Positions 11,400 through 22,784 are shown, numbered from the stretch's first letter. The stretch: 64,000 nucleotides of DNA from Spirometra erinaceieuropaei (GCA_902702965.1 CACRXP010000145.1:541407-605406); one strand, 5' to 3'. The notes: a model not told the origin generated them from the sequence alone. Numbers and translations: made by a program.

Positions 11400-13060
11400 A
11401 AATGCACATGGATTTGGTCTGGGCTGGTAGGCTCTCATTTCCTTTCTTGCACAAGACGGAGTTTATCGAAAGCAGTACTTTAACTTTAGCTGTCGGAAAG
11501 GTCTCGCGAGGTGTAATTGTATGGTCGACAATCAGAAGGTGCCTAAATCAGAAGTTAGGGAAGATAAATTGGTTGGACAGGCTTTACTAGAGTGGAGAGC
11601 GTGCAGAGGCTCTCCAAGCAGTCACAACAAGGTGTCGTTTGCCTGGAGTTGTTGTTGTAGGTGCCTCTGTTCAGCCTGTTAAAAGTCACGTCCGTAGGGC
11701 CGGCGTCCCGTGTATGTGTATATGTGTAGTCGTTGTTGTCACCTATTGATCTACTGTGTCTACCTGTACCCAATCAGCGAAGAAGTTGGGTTGATGGACT
11801 TCACGACCATAGGAGGGTAATGACAAGCGTCGTATGACACATGCAGCGAATCAATCAAGAGCGTGATATGGACGGAAATGGCAGTGACATAAATCAGCTA
11901 TTAAGAGTACGAACAGCTACAGATCCTTTAAACGGCTTGGTCAATGTGTCTTCTCAGGAGTTAACTCGCCGCGCCCCCTTGAAAGAGAATTTTGGTGAAC
12001 AGGGTACTCATCTCCCTCGTCGGTAGAATGAACTTTTCCGGTCGTTCAGCAAGATTCCTTAAAATAAATCTGTCAGGATACCTGTCCTTACAAAGCAGGT
12101 CTTGGGTTCATCTAAGTTTCCCATCAAAGCTAGCCGCTCTAAGAAAATTTCTAGCTCATAGCGTCAAAAAAGGACTATATTATGTTCCTATTGAAGGGAT
12201 ACAATGCTGTAGAAGTTCGTGCATTGCCTAGGCCATGTATCCTTCCGAAAGACGCCTTTTCGAATGCTGCCGTCAACACTTCTGCTTAAATGGACGTCTA
12301 AGGAATGCAGTGGGCCTTCCCTTCCCACCTCTAACTTCAATCTGATCGACGAAAGGGCCTGACTTATAGCATACAAGCGGATATATATGTTGGTTTTTCC
12401 AGTGTCAATTACAAAGATATCGTCAGCTTAAAGTCCGTAGTGCTTTAGCTTATTTATTTGGTCGTTTAACTGAATGTTCTTCAGCTTGTCCATGAAGACA
12501 TCCGCTAGCAGAGGACCAAGAGGCGATCCAATAGCAACTCCGTCTATTTGCCTATATGTTTGGTTGTCAAAAAGGAACTGCATGCTATGTGTATTTTAGT
12601 AATAGTTACAGGAGTGTGTTCGTCGAAATACCTTTTACTTGATGGTTGATTGAGAGAAATTCACATATGTGCTCGACTGTCTCTGTGACCTGAACGTTTA
12701 TGAAGGGTTAAGATACATCAAGTTAAAGCATCACCATACCGTTTAAGTTTAGGTCTTTAAGGTCTTCAATGAATTCGAAGGTATCCCGATAGATATGTGA
12801 TGCTAGTTGATACTGTAGAGCCTTGAGCTTCTATGCTAGCCACTTCGTTATCGCATGAGAAGGAGAGTTGCGGATGTCTAAGATCGTACGGACTAGTAAG
12901 CCGTTCTTGTGAATCTTCGGTCGACCGTACAATCGAGGGATATGAGTGCCCAATGGACGGTGGTTTTCGAGTACGCGATCTTTTATGAAGCCTGCTGTGG
13001 GAAATTTGCTGAGGTCATCGGCCGATTGTGCATCGACTTCGTCCGCGGATGATGTTTTCT
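11400..13060 (-). pseudogene. Penelope-type reverse transcriptase, main body, multiply interrupted
   Basis: This is the RT core of P1 after the LINE insertion. Visible blocks in order on the minus strand are RPKIHKNGLLVRTILDIRNS (finger), DTFEFIEDLKDLNLNG, VTETVEHMCEFLSINHQVKG, GVAIGSPLGPLLADV (palm motif), ADDIFVID (catalytic region, with a TAA two codons before the DD), and LHSLDVHLSRSVDGSIRKGV. I counted at least four in-frame stops (after WLA, VML, KYT and YGL) and at least one frameshift between 12.55 and 12.6 kb. The product would have copied element RNA into DNA at chromosomal breaks. It cannot be functional now. Confidence 0.8.
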
Positions 13061-13093
13061 TTGTCAGCGTTCTTGAATTGCTTCTTGTCCGAC

Positions 13094-14549
13094 AATAATA
13101 ATTTTTTATTAAAGACCCTCGATGTCCGATCAGAACAAGTAAAAATAAATTTACGTTCGAATTTTAGACGAGGTAGGCCGAATCTTTACAAAATTCAATT
13201 CATAGTTTCTGAATTAGTAGTCCGTTGACAAAAATGACCAGCGAGAGGTGAAAAAACTCCACACAAAAATTTAAAAATGATTGGGTACATTTTACAGGAG
13301 AAAAACCCCTCGATAAAAAATAGTAACAGAAAAATGCGGGCAGGACTGGCCTGTAGGTGGCGGTATATAACGCATTATAATCGGCCATCGTCAGGGCAGA
13401 AATAAATGTCAGCCTTGAGAGATACGTATGCGGGTCAGGCAGGACTGGCTTGCATGTGGTATTGTATACGGAATTTAGAACTGACATAATCAGGGTAGGA
13501 TTGATACGCCAGACGCGATCGGCCACAGAACACTTCGAGCCCAGCCGAGGAAAGGGGAAGGGAGGTACGACCAAACTACTAGTAGACGGGGAATACTGAG
13601 GGTTCCGCCCTGAGCGTTGTCAGACCGCATGAGGTCGGAATGTGGGAGATGACATCAAAAACCGCGAAAATCGCCGCTGTGGGGGAGGAAGGATAGCAGT
13701 GGACTTAGAAACCAATTCAAAACAGGGCTTCTAATGATATAATTGAGGGTTACCACTTAATCTACCACTAAATCCCAGGAGGACCCTTCTCGAAGTCAAG
13801 AATCTGAGTGTTCGGGAATGAGACCGTTAACAGTGCCTTTATGCTTTTCGGTGTAAGATGTTTGCGTAATTTCGACTTAAATACCAGTAACTTAGGCGAG
13901 TATCTAATTTCAGGCGGAAGATTATTCCAAAGGAAGGCATATTTGGAAGCAAAGAAGAGGGAGCGCTTAGATGTAGTGCAAAGATGCAGCGGCGGAATCA
14001 GCATGGAGGAGTTGCGCGTGGCATAAGACCGATCTCTCGGAGTGAGAGTGTCAATGAGCAGATGATTGGAGCTAGAATTGATGCGAAAAAGGACGTGAAT
14101 GCCAGCTTCGAGTCTTCTAACCCACAAAAACTTAATGTTCGCCAGCTGACATCTCTGAGTATAAGAAATACCGGACGAAGCTTGAGAGAACAGTTTCCGG
14201 GTGAAAACCATCTGAACATTTTCGATCTTATAGCGGTCACAGGCGTTCATTAAACCAAAAAAGGACAGCAGTATTCGAAGACTGGAGGAACAAACATTGG
14301 ACAAAGTCTTAGCTTCATTTCCGGAAGGAAAATATTATGCGATATGAATCCACATATCTGCGCGGCTGTGGCAGAGATTCTATCTGCATGAGGTGATAAA
14401 GCAAGCTTATTTGTATAACTTAGACCTAGGTCCTTTATGGTGAGGCATTCTGAGAGTGGGTTATTCTGAAAAATTATGGAACCAGGAAGTTTTGCAGGAC
14501 CAAAAGACATGAAACTACACTTGGATGATGTAAACTCCATCTGCCATGT
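13094..14549 (-). mobile_element. LINE 'B', copy 3: 5'-truncated, inserted in the Penelope RT gene
   Basis: Minus-strand copy of the same LINE as 8.2-9.98 kb. Its first base corresponds to 8473 of that copy. The C-terminal RT frames (14250-14548 and 13768-14304) encode exactly the same residues as copy 2, including the same frameshift. Identity holds to about 13515 (9507 of copy 2). After that the 3' UTR differs at roughly one base in five and lacks about 40 bp that copy 2 has. The tail AATAAAAAATTATTATTG lies at 13094-13110. Both flanks are Penelope RT coding sequence in the same orientation, so the LINE interrupts P1. No clear target-site duplication was seen; the 5' junction repeats GCAGATGGAGTT on both sides. 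Confidence 0.85.
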
Positions 14550-14832
14550 TGAACTCCATCTGCATTCGTCACGCAATCCGATCTATTAATTATAACTATG
14601 CCTGTTCCTTTATCCGGCCTGGTTGCCGAAATACCTCTGCCCTCTCTCGGTTGCCTTAAATTTATATGTGAGCTTTTGTCAGCAGTCTCCTGACCTTTTT
14701 GTGTTTTGTTCAGATATGAATAACTGAAATTCACTAGTGTTGGTTTCATGTGCTGGATACTATCTGTGGAAATGGTCTTTGGATCGCTCCATAGATCTTC
14801 CCGACCGCAGACGTTCAAGTATCGTTAGAGGG

Positions 14833-15122
14833 ACGCTCAACGATCGTTTTCATAAATCTCACTCGTCACGTTGTGCCTTGCCGGCTCTCGCTCACATTCT
14901 GGAGTCCAATTGGTAGCCGCACAGCGGCGCATGATAAAGGCACCATTGTATTACCGGCAAAGACGAGGGAGACAGAAATGGCCATTTCTGGCTTATTAGC
15001 CGTCGTCAGCCGGTCATACAACCCCGAAGTGTGGAACACCTGAAGCGCGAACCCGTGACCATTTAATTTGAAGTCCAACGCATCTAACCACTGAGCCACG
15101 ATTTTGTCGCCCTGTCGGCTGC
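14833..15122 (-). mobile_element. tRNA-derived SINE copy
   Basis: The minus strand reads TGGCTCAGTGGTTAGATGCG (15098-15079), a good tRNA box A, and about 25 nt later GGGTTCGCGCTTC (15054-15042), a good box B. These are RNA polymerase III internal promoter elements. The body then contains CTAATAAGCCAGAAATGGCC and ends near GAGAGCCGGCAAGGCACAAC. The same body recurs near 33.4-33.74 kb in both orientations, which shows a dispersed family. A second, 5'-truncated copy follows at 15150-15236. The parent tRNA and partner LINE are unknown to me. Confidence 0.7.
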
Positions 15123-15149
15123 CATAGGAAATATGCAATGCCAGAGAAG

Positions 15150-15236
15150 CGCTCACCGATCGTTTCTACGGAACTCAATCGTCCATTTGTGCTTTGCGGG
15201 CACTTTTCCGAGCCAAACCAGCAGCCGCACAGGAAC
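15150..15236 (-). mobile_element. Truncated second SINE 3' end
   Basis: This segment aligns with the 3' part of the SINE at 14833-15122 and with 33363-33440 (plus-strand reading CCGATCGT, ACTCA, GTGC followed by an AGCAGCCGCACAG-like end). It stops exactly where the inverted Penelope repeat begins, so the Penelope insertion or a rearrangement truncated it. Confidence 0.5.
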
Positions 15237-15744
15237 ACGAGAATACCTATTGGCATGGCTGTGGACAGCTGGATTTAAGTGTATACACAGCTTCATCTCC
15301 TCACACATGGTTAGTTCTGGGCACCGTGTTGATCCCAAAGAAGCCCTCCGCGTGACTCAAAAGGTCCCACCTAACTATCCTAAGCGACTGGGGCAGCGCT
15401 TACTAACAACAACAGAAGCGACTGCCATCAATCTTCAGAGGCCGATCCTGTGCGCGCAGAGGAAACTCTTGCATGCTCCGCGTCTACCGTGGGCCAAGAT
15501 CGATTAACAGTATGCATATCTTTGCATCCTCGTCCTCCTTGTGACACGGCCATACTTAATCCTCATTGTCACTCCCTCCTCCCTACTCCCTCTCTTCCTT
15601 ATTTAAACCCCCGTTTGTACGAAAGGACTGGCATCAATCGATTCTTCTTATCGCTTACACGTTTCAGTTTGCAGCTAGCTCCCATTTAGAGGTATTGGCC
15701 CGATGAGAATTTATCGAAAGGCCGTATCCTCGCCAAGTGCTCTT
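15237..15744 (+). repeat. Penelope terminal repeat, inverted arm (B')
   Basis: Nearly exact inverted copy of 10825-11332. In the plus frame it reads LAWLWTAGFKCIH, ISSHMVSSGHRVDPKEAL and TTTEATAINLQRPILCA. It contains only the GIY-YIG tail and 3' end of the element, with no RT upstream, and lies about 420 bp beyond the 5' end of P1. This fits an inverted pseudo-LTR of P1, as known for Penelope elements, with a SINE inserted between. It could also be an independent 5'-truncated insertion. The hammerhead-like stretch CCGATGAGAATTTATCGAAA lies at 15700-15719. Confidence 0.8.
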
Positions 15745-15816
15745 TTGAATTGACCCATTCGAATTTTCGCAACTTTAAAACTGTCCAAATATTTGAGGAT
15801 ACTTAACTGTACTTAC

Positions 15817-16059
15817 CAGGGGGAGAGGTAAGTTGATCTCGGATGCCTTTTGTGCCAGGAGTGTCCACGATGGTCAAAGGACCCACCGGGTCAAATTCAC
15901 GACAGATTAATAACTTTACCGCTTTGATTATTTTTTGATCTGCAAAGCCACAAATGGCCAAGGGTTGGGATTCAGCAGCTTTTTAGTCAGTCTTATATTA
16001 CGTGGGATTATGTCATCCGGCAAAAAGATGCCGAATAGCCTTAATCCTCCCCCGTACAC
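15817..16059 (-). CDS. Possible exon of an unidentified gene, with an apparent 1-nt frameshift
   Basis: The minus strand has a strong acceptor (TTTTGTTCACAG) at 16060 and a strong donor (CCTG|GTAAGT) at 15816. In frame one it reads VYGGGLRLFGIFLPDDIIPR and LTKKLLNPNPWPFVAL, then meets a stop. In the next frame it continues KIIKAVKLLICREFDPVGPL and TIVDTPGTKGIRDQL up to the donor. Adding one base near 15935 would join them. TIVDTPG resembles the G3 (DxxG) switch motif of GTP-binding proteins, but I see no P-loop and do not recognise the family. It may be a real exon with a sequencing error or a pseudo-exon. It lies just beside the Penelope complex. Confidence 0.35.
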
Positions 16060-17099
16060 CTGTGAACAAAAGAAAAAGTCGCAGTTGCCGTCCTCTAGTT
16101 CTGGTTGAACATGCCTTTATCCAGAACTTTTCATTTCGGCAGTTATAGACCCATAATGCATTAATCCACTCATTATTTTTCCTTTGAGATAATCAGGATG
16201 CGGTTTTCAGAAATGTTTTCATCCCTGTAGATGCGTATACCTTGGTCAGCAACTACTCATGACAAGATCGTACTGTGACTATCGATGTTGTCTTAAGGGT
16301 GATGGTCACCCTAGTTACCATTACCGAATATTAGTGTCAGACACGGGAAGAGCGCAACTTGCTGCACCATTCTGTGAAATCCTTATGGTCGTTTTCCAAG
16401 TGCCCTAGCACGTGTCCGAGACCTGCCGACCTGTATCGACAAACAACTTTCATATCGGTAGCGTGCCCAAAATTTCAACCTTTTTAAAATGTGTCTTTTA
16501 TACTGTGGACATGAAGACAAAAAATTAGTAGTCAAATTATATTAATCTAAATATCCGTATTCTTCTCATTTTAATGCTGGATACAACAGCGGTGGTCGTG
16601 AATGGCTACGTGCATTAGTAAAGAAGTTCTCCTTCTCCTTGATTGTGTAGCCTAATCTAGATATGCGGTATATGAGGCGAGTCCCTCGTCTTGAGATTGT
16701 TAAGCTCAGCCAGAGAAGGAGAGGCGACAGGTGTCGCAAAATCGAGCTTTCAGTAATACATGACGAGACTTACTCAGCAGTTTGTTAACTGTTAGAGGAC
16801 GTATTTCAGTTTATTTAAGGGTAGCCTGGGCTTCCACCTTTGGACGCCCCGTTTAATACAAATAACGGAAATATATGAAACATTCTGAAAGGAAAACGTA
16901 AACAATTTCAAAAGAAATTTCGAAACTGTAGAGACAGACGGGCGGTTTCAAATGCGACCAACAGATTGCCGTGCACAGTGGTTAGTGCGTAATATGATAC
17001 AGAGAAAGTAATGCGAAATTAATCGTGTTCAAGCGTCACGGTGGAGGTCGATAACTGTGTGCAGCTATTCAGAGACGACAGGAAAATTTCATAAACAAA
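16060..17099. other. Unassigned, AT-rich
   Basis: No reading frame with recognisable motifs. If the block at 15817-16059 is an exon, part of this is its upstream intron. Confidence 0.4.
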
Positions 17100-17660
17100 T
17101 GTTGCTGGAATATGTACAGCAGTATCGCAGCAGTAGTAGGCCGAAAAATGCAAGCGACATGGCGATATCGTTTGTGTTGCATCGTGGTGCGTAGTGCCAT
17201 GTTAATCCAGCTTCCACTTAAAAGCCTCCACGGAAGTAGACATCACGATTTCCGCATGCAAGGCATGTCAAGCTTCAACCACTCCACTGCAGATGACGAA
17301 CTTCTGCGTGTCCAGTCTGGTTGACGTTCATGCGTAGTTTATGTGGATTACCTCGCAGTTTCGCTGTGATTGCCAACCCGAAAGAGTCTCCGGGCAATAG
17401 ACAACGGTCTTGACCGCGCATAATGCGGAATGCTTGCGTCAGGTCAACTCGCAGCCGTCTTTGACTCACGAGAGAGATTGATATTAGATAGTCTTGTTTT
17501 ATGAGGCAGGGATTCCTGGCCTGGCGGTAGTTTGGCTGCGCGCCCATGACCTCTCTGACAGTGCTGGGGTCTACGCCATCTATGATCTCAAAGATTAAAT
17601 TGTAAACTAAAGTTTCGGCTGCACCAATTTCAAGTGAATTTAGCAATACAGTCCTCATCG
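17100..17660 (-). mobile_element. CR1-like LINE fragment, RT C-terminal region
   Basis: The minus frame 17275-17658 reads QRRLRVDLTQAFRIMRGQDR, FGLAITAKLRGNPHKLRMN, matching the thumb region of LINE C at 24.6-24.75 kb (RLDLIQTFRIVRGLD, LRGHPFKFRV). It begins abruptly and ends without the catalytic part. A minus-strand RT fragment with a damaged FADD region at 20.1-20.38 kb may be its upstream half, separated by later insertions. Confidence 0.7.
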
Positions 17661-20100
17661 GAGGTGGAGATAGTCTGTTTGGCAGGGTAGTGGGCTTGCA
17701 TTTCGGATTTGGCTATCTTTGGACAGTTCATCGATAGTCCAGATGAGATCGTGATCCAAGCACCCAAGTCCTTCTGGGCGTTAATTTCTTGCAATAGTAT
17801 TTCTTTTAAATGGTTAACAACAAGGATCGAAGTTATGGTCCCGCCGTTTCATAAAACGTTGCACTTGTTCGCACAAAACGGCAACAACTAATAATTCGAC
17901 CATCGCTCGTGTGGGTTTAGGTTTGTCTTTAAACACTTTTCGTACGCTCTATTTTGAATGAAGCTCCAAATTCTGATATCCTCAGCAACCATAGCGGCAA
18001 TAAAATCCAGTTCATTGACGCAGTCTCTCACATATATAACGAACTGAAAAAGGTCAAGAACGAAGTCTCGAGGAATACCACCCTCGAGCCCAACCTCCGC
18101 CGACTGATGGTCACCAACAAAGACAATTCAATAGCAGCCTATTAGGAAACTTCAAAGTCACCTTAAGAGAGTGCCACTTACGCCTGTCCGGCTGAGTTTA
18201 TGCAGGAGTTGCTCATGAGGTACACGGTTCATATAAACCACACGCACTTAATCTCATCAACCACTTGCTTTAGTACTGCCTTGGTCGCTCAAGACTTGCC
18301 TCTACGAACTTCGAGCTTGGCATCACAGAATGAATAACGCTACATCAAGAAACGTATTAGCCCTGGCTAAATTGCTATCCCAAAAATGTACGGCATACTT
18401 ATTTGGGGCTGATAAACGTGTAGTTGTGTACAGAGACCTCATGTACACCTTTATATAGCGGCGTGATGTGTGTAGATCTTAATAGGCGTGAGAACAGCCC
18501 GCTTCGTGCGAGACTTGCAAAAGCATGGAGGGCAAATTGGCTAGTTCATTAGCAAGCTCCTCTCCCAATTTCACTAGTTTGTGCCCTAGACTAGAGAACT
18601 GTGACTTATTCGATGTAAACAGCAACTTACGAACATGTATTTTGTAAAAGATACAGTGCCAATCGTTAAACCTCCTCATAAGTCATGGTCGGAAGGAACA
18701 ATTTCGCGTTTCCTTGTAAAGATGAGTCCCCCTTTTCTGTGACTGTCTCTAATTGTTGCTTCTTAACTTTCTTAGGAAGTAAGTGCGAACTTGAAGTCTA
18801 CATGCCCAGACCAAAGTTTTTACGTATGAATAGTTGGGCCGAAGTCCATCAGCCACAGCAACTGTCCTTAATGCTGGGTTCAAGGGAGAAACAAGGACTT
18901 CGATCGAATGAACTCCTCGTTCTGGTGATCGTTTCTTCTTCTTCTAGACTGCTTCCTGGAACTTGACTTTTCGCTTTTGTCGGCAGTTTCAGTAATTTTG
19001 AATAGCGGTCTTTTTTTACTCCACTCTTACCAATCTATAGGTTATCGCTATTCCCCGTATGGTATTTTCCTTATTACGCGACCATATAATAACTTCGGAC
19101 TCTCCACGGCACGTTCGGTAGGTCTCCTATAAAATTTTGCTGTGTTCTGAGGATAAATATTTTACCTAGGTTTCACTGAACTCTGTACAGATTTATAAGC
19201 ACAGGGTTCCTATAGATGGGAGATTTTCTTCATAGCTTCCTCTGCTGTTCACTTCTGTTTTCGAATTCTGGCAGTAATTTCCGTGAAATCAAGCAAAGGT
19301 TTCGGAGTAGCGTGTGCAACAACTCACTCCACAATCTCCAATCGTCAGCTGTATTGCCGGAAAAAACTTGATTCCTTGCTAAAGCTATTTATTTTGGCCT
19401 TCTTTTGATCGATATTACAACGTTAAATATTTCTTCCAACTCATTTTGTTGGTTCGGGCACAGGAAAGAACGCATATCAATTCGTACGCGTTCGAAGTTT
19501 TTCACACAAAGCCCATGATGGCCTTTTTAATGTGCGGTAATTTTTTCATATTTGCAGTTAATATGGAATTGTATAAACTTAGAACTGTGCTCGAGTCAAG
19601 ACACAAAACAATTTAAAAACGATTATTGCTGTTCTATGCAAATCCGTGAGGAAGAAGAGTAGATCACAAAGTGTTTTATAAGGCTGGTGGTAAGACCTCA
19701 TACTTCAAATGTCGTTTGTCAAAAATAAGGCAATCATCCTTTCAAAACTACACATGATGTCAGCAGTCAGCATCTCTCCTCGTAGCGAGGTCTATGGTTG
19801 GTCTACTCGTTGACTGTTGAAAACTTTTCTGAGGTTCAGTCGCGTGCGTTCGTTTCTGACCTTGTGCGGACGATCGTATAGTTGAATTGCGCATGCAGAC
19901 CCAAAGAAGTCCTTCGATCTCAGTGAGGCATCTTGGCCATGGGTAAACCGAAGTTCCTAGGGCATGCTTAACCATAAGTACTTGAAAGATAGGGGGAATC
20001 ACTCAAACTCTTTCAACCAAACTTCCTACGATAAATCCTTAGGGACATCAACCATCTTCATCGCTGATCGTTTCATCTGCTCGTGGAGGTCAATTTATTT
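17661..20100. other. Unassigned stretch between LINE fragments
   Basis: No gene recognised. At about 18905-18990 the plus strand resembles the 3' tail of the Penelope family seen at 36.0 and 52.4-52.8 kb (GATCGT, then TTCTTCTTCTAGACTGCTTC and CGCTTTTGTCGG), a weak match. The rest shows no motif. Confidence 0.35.
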
Positions 20101-20109
20101 CTTATTTCA

Positions 20110-20380
20110 CGGTGTCCATGCTGGCATTTTATAATGCAAATGGAGATAATTTTCGGTCGGCGCTTAAATGTAGGGCCACATGTCTTGATGCATTAACCTT
20201 GAGGTGCCACATGTCCGACCAAATGCTCAGTTTCTTCATTTTCGATTTCATTTTTTGCGTCGTCAGCACAGTAGACTTCAGCTTATATCTCATATCATCG
20301 GCGAGCGTGACGGCTTCGCAATTAAATTTCCTGGTGCAGTCCTTCGCATAGATTAGATAGACAGGTGAATTTGCTTTGAA
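20110..20380 (-). mobile_element. LINE RT fragment around a decayed ADD motif
   Basis: On the minus strand: LADDMRYKLKSTV, then LSIWSDMWHLKVNASRHVAL. This corresponds to the catalytic FADD motif and the following 'L..W...W.L.FN..KC' block of CR1-like reverse transcriptases. It is short and surrounded by unassigned DNA. It may belong with the fragment at 17.1-17.66 kb. Confidence 0.5.
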
Positions 20381-21767
20381 ATTACCAATTCAAGATTTTC
20401 AGCAAAAATGGGCTCCATTAACTGTGGACAGAAAAGAAGTCAATAATTTACTCAAAGTCAAAAAGTCTGATTCAAAAAGGGACGACCATTATAGAGAAAG
20501 CTCGAGTCTTAGCTTCTGTATTTCCATCTCTTCACACGTAAGATAACGCGCCAGGAATGGCAACGCAGAATGCTGGTATGCCGATGTACGACAAGAGATA
20601 ATTCGAAAGCCACGGCGCATGGGGTAAGAAGACTTTGCAGAGCTTAGTTCAGAAAGTAGGGGTGCGTAACATCATCCAGAATTCGATCTACAAATTACTT
20701 GACCGTTCCGAAATATTGTTGTATGATAATATCGACTAAAAGGGCATGCGAAACACCGGCAGCAGGTGAGAGCATTCGAAGGACTCGATTTAAAATCAGT
20801 CCAGTTCAATTTATTCAGTTTATATGGCAAGGATAATAGGCAAAGCCTTTGAAAATTTTATTGATTACATATGTCAGGTCGTTAAAAATAACAGTACACG
20901 AACGATAAAAATATTCGTTATTAAAACAGTACCTGATTCATCCGAGTGGCACTGTACCAGAGAAAATATTTTCGGGACAGTGGGGTATTAGTTCAGATTC
21001 AGACTGCCGAGTGAAAACAGGGGACAGAAACAATCATCCAAGCGTTTCTTAAAGAGTTGCAGAGACGTAGCCTCCACGACTGACTGAGGGAGATCGTTCC
21101 ATTTCTCCACTACCCTCTGCGTGAAAAACTCAGAACGAAGATTCAGCCTGGACATTGCTGTCCATAACTTTATCGAGTGACCACGAAGATTGGGTTAAAG
21201 GTGCCACTGAAACATGACCTCGAATTCAAGTTCATGCTCAAGGCCATGTATTATCTTTTAGATGAGGATAAGATCACCTCGTTGTTGCCTGTAACACAGA
21301 GGGACTAAATTAAGGCAATTCAGTCTGCCTGTGTAGGATTGGTTTTTTAGACCGTTTACCAGCTTTTTTGCACGCCGTTGTACCCGTTCGAGGCATGCTT
21401 GGACCTTTGCTAGTCATGGCCGCCATGCTTGTATGCCATATTCTAAGTGGGACCGAACAAAAGTGCCGTAAACTCTCCCAAAATGGTATTTTTCAGAGGT
21501 TACGAACGCCCTTTTGATTGCATCGAACACCCCCATGGCGTTTTTTGCAGCCTTGTGGCACTGCAATGTTGGTTGGTTGTTCTGTATCCAAACCCCAAGA
21601 TCCTTCTGTGAAGACTCTGCAGGGAGCCTTATATCTATCAGGTGATATGTCCTCAGGCTCTCATTTGAATGAGAGTTGGTTGGACGCAGATGAAGGACGG
21701 CACACATCTCCACATTGAAATCTAGAAGCAATTTCTTCGACCACGCTTGCAGTCGGTGCAGGTTATC

Positions 21768-22337
21768 TTAAAGGGATCTCTGGTCATTCGGTCCTTTAAT
21801 GACTTGCCAGAGCTTAACGTCGTCTGCAAACATTATTTTGTCGAAGTGGAGTTCCTGAAGGCTGTCGTTAACACAAAGGATTAAGAGCAATGGTCCCAGA
21901 ACTGAGCCTTGAGGCACAGCACCATTCACGTTCACCCAGTCTGACATATCATCTCCAATACAGACACGTTGTTTACGGCCAACCAGAAACGCCCTTATCC
22001 ACTTCAGAAGATCTCCGCGGATGCCGATGGCGCTCAATTTGTGAAGAAGGCGTTGGTGAGGAACAGTATCGAAAGCTTTGCGGAAATCGATATACAGCAC
22101 ATTGACCGCAAAACCCTCTTCTAGGGCCGTAGTCCAGATCTTCAGACAGGTTAGCAGTTTTGAGAGACATGAACGTCCTCTCTGGAAGCCATGTTGAAAA
22201 TCCTGCAAGATGTTACTTTCTTCACAGAACTGCTGCATATCGCTCTTTGCTAGAGTTTCCATCGTTTTGCAAGGGAGGAAAGTTAAGCTAATAGGTCGAA
22301 AGCTGCTTGCTGTCATCCTGCTACCTCCTTTACGCAA
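21768..22337 (-). pseudogene. LINE A reverse transcriptase, palm domain
   Basis: This 189-codon open stretch contains the catalytic palm: YIDFRKAFDTVPH (motif A), AVPQGSVLGPLLL (motif B) and MFADDVKLW (motif C, both aspartates present). It stops at a TAA directly after GPNDQRSL, and the downstream thumb region resumes in the same frame. The corresponding TAA is also present in copy 1 at 7.23 kb, so it may have been in the source element of both. It would copy LINE RNA at a nicked target, but the endonuclease part is missing. Confidence 0.8.
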
Positions 22338-22784
22338 GGGAACGAGGTTACCTGTCTTCCACTGTCATGGCAGCCTTCCTTTACTCATTGACAGCTCAAA
22401 GAGAGTCGAAAGAGGTTTTGACAGCTCCGTTGATTGCTTCTTATGTACTAATCCAGGAATTCCATCGGGTCCGGGAGACTTATCAGGTTTTATTTGACTA
22501 AGGACACCTCTTACTTCTTCGACGGAAAAAGCGACGGTTTCAATGACGGTAGTATCTTGGCGCATTTGAAGCTCCCGGCTGTCTCGGTCCATTTCACACT
22601 GCTGATTGTCTTCTGAGGGCTCCTCCGTAAAAACTGATTGAAAAACTGAGACAGTAATCGCACTTTCTGTGGCCCTTCAACTAATAAATTTCCGAGGCTA
22701 TCCTTTAGACACGCAATTTCGTCCTATTTTTCCTCCTACTGCGGATGTACCCGTAAAACTTCTTGGGACATGTATCTGTACACC

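Larger units (their letters stand above)
10825..14820 (-). mobile_element. Penelope-like element P1 (decayed), split by a LINE insertion
   Basis: Read on the minus strand, the element begins near 14820 with RPDKGTGIVII (N-terminal RT region; seen as ATRPDKGTGIVIINRSD at about 14.6 kb). It is interrupted at 14549 by a LINE running to about 13094 and resumes with SDKKQFKNADKENII. It then shows GFIKDRVLENHRPLGTHIPR, LYGRPKIHKNGLLVRTILDI, IDGVAIGSPLGPLLADVFM, ADDIFVID and a YRKDTW-like block, and ends with a GIY-YIG type region (YETEYIGRTSRN, RLREHLLAWL) merging into the terminal repeat at 11332-10825. This RT-then-GIY-YIG order is specific to Penelope-like elements. In-frame stops and shifts in the RT show it is dead. 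Its terminal repeat recurs inverted at 15237-15744. Confidence 0.85.

Noticed and set aside
8500..14550. Idea that 8.5-15.7 kb is one simple large palindrome
   Set aside because: The LINE pair and the Penelope repeat pair have different centres of symmetry (about 11511 and 13284), so they are two separate inverted pairs and not one palindrome.
19760..20002. 80-codon minus frame
   Set aside because: No similarity to the LINE RT reading on either side and no splice signals; probably chance.
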